A stretch of 64,000 bases of DNA from Hymenolepis diminuta. Lineage: Eukaryota > Platyhelminthes > Cestoda > Cyclophyllidea > Hymenolepididae. Numbering within the stretch: position 1 is the stretch's first letter; each line of letters begins with the position of its first letter. A model generated the notes under the pieces. The model made no database searches, was not told the DNA's origin, and saw only the letters and a list, made by a program, of their open reading frames with translations. A program made the position numbers and the translations under genes. The stretch spans positions 995,514 to 1,059,513 of the forward strand of contig CAADRB010000019.1 of NCBI GenBank assembly GCA_900708905.1. Reading direction: 5' to 3'. Positions 14,193 to 27,272 of this stretch are shown in pieces.

Positions 14193-15009
14193 CATCAAAC
14201 CTAAGAGCTGAGTATTTCATTGAGGCAGCGCGGAGAATCTCTAATAAATGCAAAATAAAATTATTCATCTGACTGAAATCGCGATTCTAGAACGATGAGA
14301 TTGACTTATTATCAATTAGCAGTTCAGAATCATTTCTTCCCGGAACACCAAGTCCATAAAATTAACTTTAATAAATGCGAAAGTTCTGGAGCCTACGAAG
14401 AAAAATCAACTGATACAATCAAAAAGCCCATTTTCGATCAATCCCAGTTTTGCTAAACACGCGAAAACAAATGATACAGTTTGAGATCAGCTGCCAAAAA
14501 TCAGTAAGGCATCGATCAGTTACAATTAGTATCAAAAGTGAGAAAATCACATTTATTCGAAAATCATACTTGGTTATTATTAGGGAAATAGCCCTAATCA
14601 AATGCAGTTAATTAATAAATTCTGAGATAAGCACAAGCTAGTGCACTTTTAATTTAAGAGCGCAAGTGACGAGATAAATTGACCTTGACTGTCCTTAACA
14701 TAAAGTCTCGGTACGCTTCTTGGAAAATGTAAGATACTATCAAATCGAACTAAATGTAAATAGATGCAATAAAAGGCTTATTTGCTTTCATTAGCAAAGC
14801 AAGCAAATTTATTTTTATCATGATATCATATATTGATTTAGACAGAATACTTATTAATTTAAAAAGAGACTAGATAGAATGCCCGATAAAAGGACATCGT
14901 AATTATGGAGTGGAGAGATGAGATGCGAATTGAAACCAAAGCAAGGGCGATCAATGAATAGATTATCAGTGGCATTATAAAGTTATAAAGGCATCAAAGA
15001 TTCGGTATT
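14193..15009. other. Convergent 3' interval between MDH1B and RSU1
   Basis: No gene seen in these 817 bp. Holds the 3' ends of both flanking genes: AATAAA at 14243-14248 and again near 14253 on the plus strand fits MDH1B polyadenylation. TTTATT at about 14808-14813 (AATAAA on the minus strand) lies about 200 bp past the RSU1 stop. The rest is AT-rich without obvious repeats. Confidence 0.6.
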
Positions 15010-16080
15010 TTAACGTTTTCGACTGATTTTTTTTGATCTGTCAGCCTTTGGTGGTACCTGAGGATCCATTGCAAGATGCCTGTCATGCAAGCTGGATAAA
15101 AGAAGGAAAATGAATAAAACCAATTATTTGTTTTAAGATGTACCGTGGAAAACACAACGGAGCTTACAATTTATAGGTCTCCGAGCGAATATAATCAAAA
15201 ACATGCGACAGGCCAACTTGAAGCTGGTCTTCAATGGGCGAAACCCAGTAATTTCCGCTCAATTTTGCAACCTGTTTCGGTCCAGTCAGATCAAGATTAC
15301 CTATGTAAATAAAATGAGGGTGAAACAGCCATACCTAATTCCGGAGGCAGAACAGTTAACCGATTTCCTTGAATATGGAATTCCTTAAGTCGAGTGAGTT
15401 TGCCAATCTCGGGTGGAAGATAGATAAGGTCGTTATCCCTCAACGCAAGCTATAAAAAATACGATCCAAAAAGTTAAAATCAATCTACTATTTCTAAGTT
15501 TGAAAGATTTCCGATTCCGGCTGGAAGAAGTTCGAAGTTATTATCTGACAAGTAGAGAGCTCGCAGGGTCCCCAAATTAAAAAAGTTATCAGGAAGTGTC
15601 GTTAAGTTATTATAAGATAAATCCAGAACTTCAAGAGCGGGGAAAGCTCCGAAACCCCTGGGAAGAGCGTCCAGACGATTCATTCCTAGAATAAGGGAAC
15701 GAAGTCCACGTAACTCCGATATTTTTTGGGTAATTGTCTGCAGAATTCATCATTAAAGTTAAAAGGTATTCATACAGTTATCCAATTGCCGAATAAATTG
15801 AGATGTTCTAAGTGCTGCAAGCTAACAATATCATCAGGAATTTCTAAAGCGAAGATTAAAATCAACTAGAGAACATACCCTGAATCTTATTGAAAGACAA
15901 CGTCAGAGATTTCAAGAATGAAAGCGTAGCTAAAGATGTATTAGAAAAATAAAAGAGAAACATACCTAATTCGGGAAGTTCTGGAATCGAAGTGAGTTCC
16001 TTTTTGCTGGCTTCCAGTGCCGTTTCGTTTCCTTGGCGGACATCTTCAATTCCTTTTTTGAATGACTTTAACTTATTCAT
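15010..16080 (-). CDS. RSU1: Ras suppressor protein 1 (RSU1), leucine-rich-repeat adhesion adaptor
   Basis: Leucine-rich-repeat protein that in other animals binds PINCH in the ILK-PINCH-parvin complex at integrin adhesions. Seven exons on the minus strand: 16080-15966, 15929-15879, 15843-15776, 15737-15489, 15449-15335, 15300-15168, 15091-15010; 813 nt, 270 aa (vertebrate RSU1 is about 277). Repeats include LKSLTLSFNKIQ, LEHLNLFGNWIT, ALEVLDLSYNNLTTLP, LRALYLSDNNFELLP, LRDNDLIYLPPEIG and FHIQGNRLTVLPPELG. The C-terminal SHVFDYIRSETYKFLHDRHL and final KKISRKR match the family end. Five introns are only 36, 35, 38, 39 and 34 nt; the last is 76 nt. Start chosen at MNKLKSFKKG because the length fits the family; an in-frame upstream Met at 16119 would add 13 residues. 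Confidence 0.95.
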
Positions 16081-16630
16081 TGTCTCTAGTCGGTCCGCTC
16101 TGCAGATTGGCTCAAACATAAAGACCGCGAGGGAATCCTAATAGCAAAGTTAATTTGCCTTCAATTCTAAAAATAACATTTATCATAAATAAATTTTGAT
16201 AAGAACCGTCGATCTGATTAGAAATAAATCTATTGATGGCCATTTTTTATTTTTCAATCAATAAATATTAGTGTTGGTCCATTTTAGGGCTTTATAAAAT
16301 TTTTAAAACTAATGATTTTATATGGAAAATTATTCATGATTAATGTTACTTTTTGTAAAATTTTACAATTTTAAGGCGCATGTGAACAAAACTTGCTATA
16401 GGGACTGCAAAATCAGTCTTTCGAGCCTGTGAAGTCTCTTTGCTCAGTGATCAGTTATTCTGTTCGGTCACCTAGGTATATAATGTAATAAATTAAAACT
16501 TGAACGTAAATTTAAAATCTCAAATTATTACTTTTTACCTTTTGTTAGTTTAATCTCATCATTTCCTATTAGTATATCTTTTGTTCACGTCAAAATTATT
16601 TTGACATATTTTCACTCCTATGTGTTATAG
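16081..16630. promoter_or_regulatory. Divergent RSU1 / DHX34 interval
   Basis: 550 bp between two outward-facing genes, so it holds both promoters and leaders. AT-rich, no ORF or recognised site. It ends in a pyrimidine-rich stretch and TTATAG directly before the DHX34 ATG, a possible splice acceptor. Confidence 0.5.
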
Positions 16631-19600
16631 ATGTCTACATACGGTGGCAAGTTGATATCTTCTAAGGATTTTAATTTTGATCTTCGGGCTAACAAAAAGC
16701 GTCTAACCGAGCTTTTGTTTCCAATTTCCTCTCGAGCTCCAATTCAAAGGTTTGGTTTCTCGATTTCTATTCTCAATCTCTAGAGACTCAACAGACTTTC
16801 AAGAATTCTGGAAGTTTGCTGAGAGGCTTCAATCCTTCCTCCAAACACAACCCAATCGAACAGGTTCGTATGGTTGTCTCTATTATCTGTTGTGCATTCA
16901 TCTACAGACTTTAACCATGGCAGCAATCGATATGATCGAGCACTCAGACTCAACCTACAAACTCAAAACTATCGCATCGAGGATTATATGCGTCATAGGA
17001 TGGCCGAAGTTGACGTGTCTCGCCATCACCGCCTTATATCACTCACAGACCAAAACCTTCGTGCAGCTCATCTCATGTATGATATGTATCTCGATTTTCT
17101 AATGAAACAACGAGTAAGTTTGTCATTTGATCCATTTTCAACTATTGTTATTTCTTCTCGAATGAAGTCCTTTATTTCAGTGGGCTAAAATCAAACGCTT
17201 AAAACGCGATCGTGAGAACCTTCCCATTGCTGCATTTCGTCAACAATTGGTTGATGAATTGGCTCGAAAACAAGTGTTAGTTGTCGCGGGAGATACAGGT
17301 TGCGGTAAATCAACTCAAGTGCCACAATATTTAGCTGAGGAGAAAGTTAACCTCGCTGATTTAGAAAGCGATCCTAAATACAAGCGAATCGCCGTTACTC
17401 AGCCTCGTAAAATTGCTTGTGTCAGCCTAGCTGCAAGAGTCAGTACAGAAATGCTTTGTGAGAAGGGAACGAAAGTAGGCTATCAAGTAAGTCTAGACAC
17501 TTATCTCTTAGGTTCTCGATTTGTTAGAACTTTTATTATTATAGATTCTACTTTAGGTCCGCTTCGAGAAACACAAGTCAAGAGCTACTCAGATTCTGTT
17601 CCTCACTGAAGGTCTGCTACTTCGACAAATGCAATCAGACCCGTTCCTCAAGGAATACGATGTAATTGTTCTTGATGAGGTGAGTGAAATGTTTTATTTA
17701 ATTTTTATACAGTGTTTTAGCTATTGCCTTCCAATAATTGTCTTAAGTGATTGGAATGAATATTCGAAGCTCCTATTGGGCAATTCGAGTCTTTGGCAAG
17801 GCGTCATCGTAAAAGACCACGAATTCAAGATACGTCTGAATTTTATGCAGGTATTACCAGACAATTACGGAATGGTTGAATTCGAGCTTCTCGTCAGAGA
17901 CTTCAAAGAGTCCTCTCTCTTCTCTGAGTACCCCCTGGAAAACCCTATTCTTCAAGATCATTTGAGTCGCTAGATATGCCCATATGCTCCGAAATCGTTT
18001 CGTTTACTGAAATGATCGCACGTAGGACTGTTTTCTAATAAATCTTTTTGGAACAGTTTAGTTTAATTTGGCTGGTGTATCTGACCACCTAAATTATTAT
18101 GTGTGTTTTGATTTTTTAACGTTATATGCAGTAGAGTATGTACATATAATTACTGCCTCGCTGGCGCATCAATATTTTTTATCACTCATTTCTAGAAGAC
18201 TTCTTTCACGACTTGTATTTATGAGGGAACATAGAAATAGTGAAATTATTGAGGAATATAGATAATTACACTTCATTTGATTTAAGATATCCTAGGTTCG
18301 TTTGTTTTCAAATTACTTTTATTCCAATTCTTCCCATTAAGGTCTAGCATTTTTTTATTATGGTTATAGGTTCACGAAAGGCATTGGCAGACAGATTGTC
18401 TTCTAGGTCTCATGAAATGTCTAGTGATGGCTCGACCTGAAGTTCGTCTGGTTCTCATGTCTGCTACAATCAATGTCGGCCTATTCGCCAACTTCTTCAA
18501 CGGCTGTCCAATTCTCGAGGTAATTGTGAATTACTCATAGTAGCCATGTATTTAAAGTACCTGACTGTGTTATTGTAATTTGTTTTTTTTTTTAGGTCCC
18601 AGGACGTCTCTACCCAATTACAGTGAAGTATTGTCCATTAACACCAGCTGAACAGGCAGCATCTCTTGAGCGTATTGACCCAGCCCCCTATGTGCGTCTA
18701 CTACAGCATATTGACCAAACCTATGAAGTATCGGAACGTGGTGACTTGCTCGTTTTCCTTTCTGGTATGGCTGAAATTCAGGTGAGTGCTACTTTCTTTG
18801 GATCTTATTGTGGTCATTGTGTCATATTTATTATATCGCTTATGACACTAACTTTCTTTGTAAGGTGGTTATTCAATATATATCAAATCCATTGGGGGGA
18901 AGTGTTCGCAGGACTTGATTTGGGATGAGGAAATGTTTCCTGGAGTCACTTTTTCGAGAAACACTCTGGCACTTCTCTTGTTCATGAGAATCAGCCAGTG
19001 TGTTTGGTTAATCATATCACCGAATTCGCACTGATGAACATTGCTTTCGTGATTTCTGACTAAACAGGCATGCACGTTGGCCACTGCACCATTAGTGCAC
19101 AAAAGCTGTTATATTATTCTTTTAATAGTCATTGCCTCATCACCAATCCAAGTTTATTTCAAACCACTGTTATTTGTAGTAGTGTTGTTCTTTTCAGATA
19201 GTGATGGAGGCATGTAAAGCCTACGCTGAACAAACTAAACGCTGGGTTGTTCTGCCCTTACATAGTGCCCTTCCTGCATTCAGTCAAGAAAAAATTTTCC
19301 ACACTCCACCCGACGGTGTTAGAAAGTGTGTCCTTGCAACCAACATTGCTGAAACCTCCGTCACAATTGATGGAATCAGGTTAGGGAAATCAAATACCCT
19401 TAATCCTGTTCTACGTATTACTAAATAGATCTGAATACTATTGTGTGTATGTATTGTCTTTAGATTTGTGGCTGATTCGGGCAAAGTAAAAGAGCTTACT
19501 TGGGACGCTTTATCGCGCATGCGTCGATTGAAGGAGACCACCATTTCAAAAGCGAGTGCTGATCAGAGAAAAGGTCGAGCTGGTCGTACTGGCCCGGGTG

Positions 19601-22600
19601 TTTGTTTCCGATTCTTTAAGGAGAAGGAATATAACGAATTCCAAGTCCGTTTTCTTTCATATATTCCCTCTTTATTTAATTTATATGGCCTAAGCAGATC
19701 CTCCCTGTTTCTAGCCCTTTACAACGCCGGAGATACAACGAGTGCCCTTGGATTTGTTGGTGCTACAAATGATGGCTATGGGACTTCCCGATGTGAAGCG
19801 GTTTCCTTTCATCGAGCCTCCCGAAACCAAGTCGCTTGATGAAGCTCTCGAAACACTCATGGTAGGTAAATTGTGACATACATCATGGCTTGAACACGCA
19901 CGAATATTGCTCAGTTCCAGCAGTATTTTGAAGTATACAAAATACAGTTATTAATAAATTGTATTCTAGAATCTGCGAGACCTGAATTCAAAGATTGGAA
20001 GGGAGAAGGATTGTCTTTTCCCCTGTTTTTTTAAAAAAAACATGTTCATGTATATTCTTTATTCTGATAGTCAAGTTCTCCCCCGATTCCACTTGGCTTT
20101 TTTCATCAATCTAATATCAACTGAAGTAACTTTCAACTGTCGAGGAACAAGTGTGTCGAGTTTAAAGTGAATGATTTAAATATCAGTAGAAAGAACTTTT
20201 AGATTGTGTTTATTTAAGACTTATACCTTAGCGGATGGGTATTTAATTACCACTTGATTCTTGACAAAAACGCATAATAACTTTTATCTTTTTTTCTCAT
20301 AGTCGCATGGTGCAGTGACTAAATTGACCGATCCCAACGAGAAAGAAACTAAGACTGATTCACCCACCACCAGTCTAATGGTGATCACTCCTTTGGGTCG
20401 TCTTTTGGCTGAACTCCCAGTTGAATTGGGTATCGGCCGAGTTCTCGTTATGGCTGCCCTATTCGCTGTGGTGGAACCAGTTCTCAGTTTGGCTACTGGA
20501 ATTGCCGTGGCCTGTCCGATTGGAGCTGCACGTAACGGAGAAGCCCGTCTGCGACAATCAGAAGCTCTGAAACCCTTTGAAAATGACAATGGAACTCCAT
20601 TTATGATTGCTGATCTGTTTGATGAGTGGCTTCAGGTAATAATTACGAACCATACTAAATTACTGTCGTAGGAAAGTGTTTGAGAGTTACGACTTTCCTG
20701 ATTGCTAATCTTCTCCGGTTTGATATTTCTCGGAGAAATCTTTGCTAGTACTTCCGTTGCCTATTGTTTTAAGTGCCCAACCAGCTTTTAATCTATCATT
20801 TTTTAATGGTAGACAGCAATACATGAACCCTAAGTAAAGGCACGCTTGGAGAAAGTTTTAAGTAACTTTGCTTGATTCTATGTCACAATTACGTCAAATT
20901 TTGGTCTAGACTGTTCGCATCTTTACCAACTGTTAGTTAATACTTAAGGTATTATGCACAACTTCTTCATTAGCTAATTCTTTCCAGGTTAATTCATTCA
21001 GTTAATCTGATTTTCATTCGAATCGAGATAAGGATCCACAGTCATTGGCATTGTTTTTAAGCTACAACTATTTAGATCTCAGAACAAGGAAAGTTTGCTT
21101 ATAGAGAATTGGATGCGTAGTAGATGATTGGTTGTATGGTTAGTCAACAACTGCAACCATAATTTCTTCAGCGATTGTCTTACATACCTAGATGCAACCT
21201 TAGAAATCCAATAATGAAGCTTATGAGTTTCGCTCGATTATACCGAAAGTATTCGAATCGGTTTCCTAACATATTGAATACTTAGGGTTTTTTTAAGCAT
21301 TCGTCAACGGTTTATAAATCCTTCAACATCGATGAGTTCAGAAGTCCTTGAGGACTGCAAGTATTATTTGGACTTCTATGTTGTAGAGCCTTGATTATAT
21401 TTTTGTGATGTCCCTCTTCGTGGTGAAGAGGTCGTTTGAATCTTGATTATGAATTGTTGGGTATTACTCAGAAGTTCAGTGAGATGTATTTCAGAGTTCT
21501 TTTATAGTCTGTAGAGCATCTACAGTTTTTAGTATAATCTTAGTCGAAGGCTCTGAGTAAATATCTTAAGCAATATTCTTTTATCCTTGCAGATTAAATC
21601 TCGTTCAGCTGCTCGAGCTGGTCTCATACATAGAGATTATGCAGATGCGGAGGACGACGAACGGAATAACACCTCGGCACAACGCTGGGCTCGTCGTTTG
21701 GGTTTGGAAGAACAGCGACTCTATGAGATGGTGCGCTTGAGAGCCCAGTTCCTTCAACTCCTAAGAGAGTCGAGCCTCTGTTCAGCGGGAGATGAGAAGG
21801 GCGGCGTTGAAAGGGCGGCTATCGGCCATCGACGAGCTCTTCAACAAGCTCAACATCGAGAACATCTGAAAACCAAGCGAAGGCGAATGCTCACACTTCA
21901 AGACAATGTTAGTTTCTTTTTATTTCGAAACTTTATGTTTAGACATTTGTTGAAAACGTAAGGAACACTTATTCTGCTATTTGTTTAAGTATTTCATTTC
22001 CTTTCCTCACTAATGTTGAGTTAAATTTTGCATTCAGTTTGTCATATAAGTGTTCCTAATTTATTTGATGTGCTTTCAGAAGTAGAATGTGCAGCTAGAG
22101 CGGGTATTTGCGCTTTAGGATTGGAGATAACCTGGTTGGTTCAAATGAGTGCAGATGGTCAAACAGACCAGATAATCATACTGACCCAGTGAGTTGATAG
22201 CATTGAGTATCCTGTATTTGATGCAGTTCAGGTTTCCTGATTGCACAGGTCTTGATGACACTGGAGAGTTTAGTAAATATCGAGGCAAATGTAATAAACT
22301 AAATCACTACAAGCTAGTGTTTTTCTGTCTGCCATCTTACCGATTAACGATGCTAATCCTGATACCCATTGATTTTGTTTCAGGAAGACATAGAAAGCGG
22401 AGGTGAAGATGAAGACGATCATGGTGAACCTGGATCTTCAATCAGTGCCTCAGGCATCTCTAGACTCCACAGTTGGCTTCGGGGTCGTAAAGATGGTCGT
22501 CGAGTTGGTGATCTCGGTTCCTCCCTCGAGGATACCGGCTTATCAGTTCGAGATCTTGAGCTGGTACTCTGTCACGACCTGGACAGTCTCTCGCGATGGG

Positions 22601-25600
22601 CTGATAGTCATCGCAAGCGCACTCGTGGTGATCTACTATTGCTCAAAGTAGTTTTAGCTGCAGGACTGTATCCTCAAGTGGCTATTCCCGATGCTGCTAA
22701 TGCCTATCGGGTTGCGAATAAGGGAGGTGCGACCGGACCAGGTGCGGAAATGGTCTTTCATACTCCCGTGAGTTTTTAACCTTTTCAACTTGGAGTCTCT
22801 TTAATTGAGATGCTTGATATGATTTTCAACCTCGATCATTGAGTTATAGACTAAGGCCTTTGTGGCACTACAACCAAATGACGTGTTTGTGAAGCAACCG
22901 GACTGTCTGTTTCCGAAGAATCGATATGAAGATGATGAGGAGAGTGAGGTTGCTGCGTCTCCTAAAGATCCGACAGCGTCATCTAAGCAATCTCGACCGT
23001 CGGCTAAGGCTGTTGGTAGCCAATTTGCTACAGATCACCAAATTCTCATATATCTGTAAGTTTCTATTGACATACCGTGTAATGCTTAAGTGAGCCATTT
23101 TTATTAATGTCCATAATATGAATCTATATTGTAAACAAGAGTAAATCATCCCTGGGTGTTGAATCTTATTGTGTTGGGTATGTTTACAGTCGTTTTGTTT
23201 TAGAGATTTGCTAGAGACAACGAGGCCCTTCTTGGTGAATACCATCCGTGTACCGGCACTTCCAACACTTCTGTTGAATGCTCGTGAAATCGATACCAGT
23301 GCAAATGCTACTAGGTTTGTCAACCCGATATTCAAAATTGTGCTTATTCAAATGCTTCTTACCTAGTCTAATTGATCAAAATTCCATAAATATACATTTC
23401 CTATGGGCATTCACATTCGAAAAATAATACATTAAGGACCCGACCATTGACTCTTACTGGGTCGGATATGAGAAGGGTGTATTACAGCTCTTTTAATAGT
23501 GAGAAACAGTAATAGTAAAATAGTCCAATAAAGTGAATAAAAAGGGCTGATTAAAGGTAGAGGTTATAATTAATATATCAAAAGAATCATACTTCATTTG
23601 AGTTTTGGATTAATTTGCTTTTTCCACTTTTCACATAACCGTTTAATTCACTGTATCGTGTTCTACTGCTTCAAATTTCATGATGTAACATCAAGGTTTT
23701 TCGGTGAGGTCTATATCCGCGGTGTTGATAGCTTACTGACTAGCGGATTAAATTGGTACACCAAAACGTCTGCTCTGATGGCCAAAGTCTACTAGTCGAG
23801 ACTAACAAAGATGTTAAAGGGCCATTAATTTGGGTAGGATGAAAAGTGATATGTTCATGTATACTGTGCCTTTTATATGCTGTACAATGACCTATATAAA
23901 TGCTGCTAATTCTAAAAGTTGTAAGCAACCCTTTCGTCTTTCCAGATTAGTATTTGACCGTTGGATCGAGATTGTCTTGCTTGACCCGGAAGCCGCCCAA
24001 AGATCTCTTGCAGCTACTATTTGGTTGCGAACCAGTCTTGAACGGCTTTTACAGATCAAACTTGAAGGTAACTGTAAACAATATTTATTTGTTGCTTGCG
24101 TTGTAATCCTGTTTTCAGTCTTGAGATGTTAGGTATTTGCTGAAATCGATTAAGAAACGAGATTGCTAAATATTTTCTGCCAATCCTGCCAATTATTCTC
24201 CTACAGTAATTCTAACTATTCTGCGCATTTAACTGCAGAATGTCAGAGTCGTCGATTGGTAACAACTGAGGAGAGTGGTGAGGACAGTTTAGCTGGGAAG
24301 GAGGCGGCCTCTTCAATAACATCCAAATCATCACATATCAGCAAACGAGCTCTGGAGTTTAGACGTCTTCAACGACTACTATGTGAACATCTAGCAGCCT
24401 TCTTGGGTCAACAGACCTCTGGATTGCATACTCTTAGAAAACTGAGCGCTGTTGATTCGAGAAATCTCTTTACTATCGTGTCCACCTCTGAAGATGTTGT
24501 TAGTAATCCAAAGCCATATACGCCGTCGAGTTTATCTGAATGTAAGTACCTAAATTGCGTAAATAAGTTTGAATTACTCGACTCAACCACTGAAAATTGT
24601 ATAATATTAAAGTTAATATATCAGACTATCAAAGACATGCGTATTCCGTCCTTTAAATGAATTCTTTTATCTGGGGATTAAACTATGTACTGAATTTGAA
24701 ATTAAATAATTTCCCTCTTTAGCTGATGTTGTTCGCCCTAACATGGAAAAGGGAGGATTCCAAGTGACTCCGTATCTCACAATCAATTCGTAAGTTTTGC
24801 TATCGTGTTTTATTTCAATTTAGTATATTATAGCTTAACTATCTGTCTTATTTTGTAACAGAGATTTGTGGCTATTATTTCATCTGCACTTTCACAAGTT
24901 CAGCTTAACAGAAGTCTTTTTATTGTCTTCACTTGATTTTATTTCAATTTAAGAAACATTCATCGAGGACGGGACATGCGGGAAAATATTCTTTGACTTG
25001 TCAGTTGTCGAATCCTTGTTTTGCGTTATAAAAAAACTTATTTAAAATGTTATGAATGCAACCGTATGCAGTACCATTAATAAATAAAACATCAATAACC
25101 GAGGTATTGATTTTAACCAACAAAATCGTTGAAACAGTGAAATCTCTTAAGGAGTATCTCACTTTGCTCTAGAAAGCATCCTGTAGAACAATTTTTTCTA
25201 GAAAGGTGTATATTAGTCATATCAATTACAGCAATCTTCATGTCTACGTTATATAAGATACTTAATATCACGTAAGATTATTCTGTTTTCACTTATGGAA
25301 GAAAAAAATGAATTGAAGTGGTAAGACAGAATGTCATAATTAAACAACTGGCTACCAAGCATTGAATATCATGAACAAAAATTTGCTTTGTAATCCAGGG
25401 GATGATTCATGAAATCAAAATTTTTCTATGTTAACTGCCCATTAAGTAAATATTGTACTACTCAAATCTAAATTAATTAAGACTTTTGACAACTCGACTT
25501 TACTCTCAACATCTTCTGATTCCTCTCTTTTATAATTTTTATCGGGTTTATTGTTAATCAATTTCAGTTGCTTTCCACAAAATTGGAGATTTTTTGCGTT

Positions 25601-26228
25601 ATTGTGGGTAATAATAAATGTAATAACAGTCACACCAGTATTGAATGGTCTCTAGTTGTTTTTCATTAAGATGTAAAAATTGCAAAGCGCTTTTTGAGAC
25701 GCACTTCTTTGCCCAACTGTATAGTTCTAACCATCATACTGACTGATATTTGGTTACATAGAGAAGCTAGTATATTATCTGAAAGTTTCAATAGCTAAAA
25801 TGATGAAACTTGGTCATTTTCTGAATTTGCGTTAATTTAGATTGCGGACAATGGAATATCAAAAAGACAAAAATCTCAAGCGTCTGCGTCCAAAATCTGA
25901 TGAGGATCAAGATAGTAGTGATAGTGACAACCTCGACGCAAATGAAAAGTTGAAAGATGAAGGAGAGACTGCAACCACTTCGAGTTTGGAATGTCTAGAT
26001 CTCGCCTTGCGTCTTCATCGACAAATCAAGTTGGCACTCGAAGCGGGTCGTGAAAAGTCTCCACAACATTCTTCATCCAAGGCAGATGGAGGGGGTGAAG
26101 AGAGTGAAAGTGAATTTGTCGGTGATGGAGAGGAAGACATGAATATATGTGAGAAATGCGGTAAACATCTGCCTAGAAAATCGACAACTGCTGATCTGCT
26201 CAGACACAAGAAACACTGCAGCAAATGA
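16631..26228 (+). CDS. DHX34: DEAH-box RNA helicase DHX34
   Basis: ATP-dependent RNA helicase that in animals promotes nonsense-mediated mRNA decay with UPF1 and SMG1. Nineteen exons: 16631-16749, 16784-16863, 16908-17113, 17181-17486, 17557-17679, 18370-18519, 18596-18781, 19198-19379, 19464-19644, 19715-19861, 20303-20635, 21593-21907, 22384-22767, 22850-23055, 23204-23314, 23946-24067, 24239-24541, 24723-24789, 25841-26228; 3909 nt, 1302 aa. Motif [10 protein letters not shown] at about 172-180, motif Ia TQPRK, motif II DEVHER at 277-282 (split by an intron after DE), motif III SATIN, then [17 protein letters not shown] and motif [14 protein letters not shown]2/OB-like region follows ([15 protein letters not shown] onward). 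C-terminus ends in a C2H2-like finger [26 protein letters not shown] at 26335-26340 is a likely polyA signal. Catalytic motifs are intact. Confidence 0.95.
17680..18369 (+). other. DHX34 intron 5 (690 nt) with a chance-looking open frame
   Basis: Intron splitting the DEAH motif between DE and VHER. The exon 5 frame stays open to 17973 in this intron, but translating it would insert residues inside motif II, so I treat it as intron. No repeat recognised. Confidence 0.6.
18950..19100 (-). mobile_element. tRNA-related SINE-like copy in DHX34 intron 7
   Basis: On the minus strand it starts with a tRNA-like part (GGTGCAGTGGCCAACGTGCA, then CAGAAATCACGAAAGCAATG in the T-arm/B-box region). It continues into the family body near AACACACTGGCTGATTCTC and ends near GTGTTTCTCG. 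It aligns by eye with the copies in the PPP1R37 introns. Diverged. Confidence 0.6.
19862..20302 (+). other. DHX34 intron 10
   Basis: 441-nt intron inside the region after motif VI; AT-rich, nothing recognised. Confidence 0.6.
20636..21592 (+). other. DHX34 intron 11
   Basis: 957-nt intron between the exon ending in FDEWLQ and the exon starting [10 protein letters not shown]. No ORF or repeat recognised. Confidence 0.6.
23315..23945 (+). other. DHX34 intron 15
   Basis: 631-nt intron; no ORF with family similarity and no repeat recognised. Confidence 0.55.
24790..25840 (+). other. DHX34 last intron
   Basis: 1051-nt AT-rich intron before the final exon that carries the C2H2-like finger. Nothing recognised in it. 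Confidence 0.6.
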
Positions 26229-27272
26229 AAAGCCCTTCAGATAGTGTATATAGATTTTATTTTAAAATCATTTACCATTTTTTAGTGAATGTTTTTCGTG
26301 AATTGTTTCTGTAGCGGGTTGATGGCTAACAGCAATAAAAAAAAGAACACCAAGGATTGCGTAGACCTGGATGCATTGAACAAACCTCAGTACAGAGTCT
26401 CAAGGAAAAATAGAGAATTGGAGAGGGATTGAGCAAATGGGGATGCGTCTGACGAGCTAGGGTCTCCTGTGTATGTGTGTGTAGTGGAAGGCTATTTATA
26501 ATCGTCACTTGGGTGAGGACGCGCATAAAGATATAATTGTATGCGTGCTTTAATTGGACGGGACGAATGTAGGAAAAGGAAGGGACAGCGCAGACAGGAC
26601 TGGTTAATAACATAGCCGACTAAGCGGTGTCTTCGCTACTATCATCCGAGGTATGCCTACCTTTTCCGTTCGATGAAAATAGGCCAGCTGAGGACACACG
26701 ATGTTTATCCTAAGAGTGCTTGAGGTCACAGGAAAGGTTAAAAGTTTACAGACATTACTATAAGAACGAGATAATCAAATTTTGGAGATTAGCGATGACG
26801 TAAGATAAATATTTCGGAGAAGAAGGGATTCATCCTTCGTTTCTAATTTGATTGCGTTATAAGTGGTGTTCTTAATCCGAGACTGAATTCTCTTGATTAA
26901 GCGACGTATTTAATTTACCGTTAAGTCAGTTAGCGCAAGACCGATAGATAAGTCAACTAAGGAACGTAACTACATCATACAATGGGGGAGAGGGACATAA
27001 ATAGATTATATCAATCCTTAAGGTTATGCAGATTATTAATTAAGTTGAGCTGAAATAAAGTGATTTTCTATGAAGTGATTGGCTTTTGCAAACAGTGATT
27101 CAATCTTCCGCGTCAGTTGAAAATGTGTTACCACGGTAGGTATTCGCTAGTGATTAAAATATTTCCTCATTTCTGTTTCGATATAAGCATGTATTTCAGT
27201 ATACAATGAAGATGGAGACAAAAGAAAAATAAAGTAAATGAGAGAATAAGTACACAGTGAAAAAATACAAAT
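26229..27272. other. Convergent 3' interval between DHX34 and ADAM17
   Basis: About 1.04 kb without a gene. It contains AATAAA for DHX34 at 26335-26340 and a short TGTGTGTGTAG run near 26473. The 3' untranslated region of ADAM17 (minus) should start from 27272 leftward. Confidence 0.55.

Noticed and set aside
17629..17973. ORF of 114 aa running from DHX34 exon 5 into the following intron
   Set aside because: Good donor GTGAGT after GAG and the VHER exon downstream restore the DEAH motif; translation of the intron would break motif II.
26465..26485. TG microsatellite
   Set aside because: Only a few repeat units; not notable.
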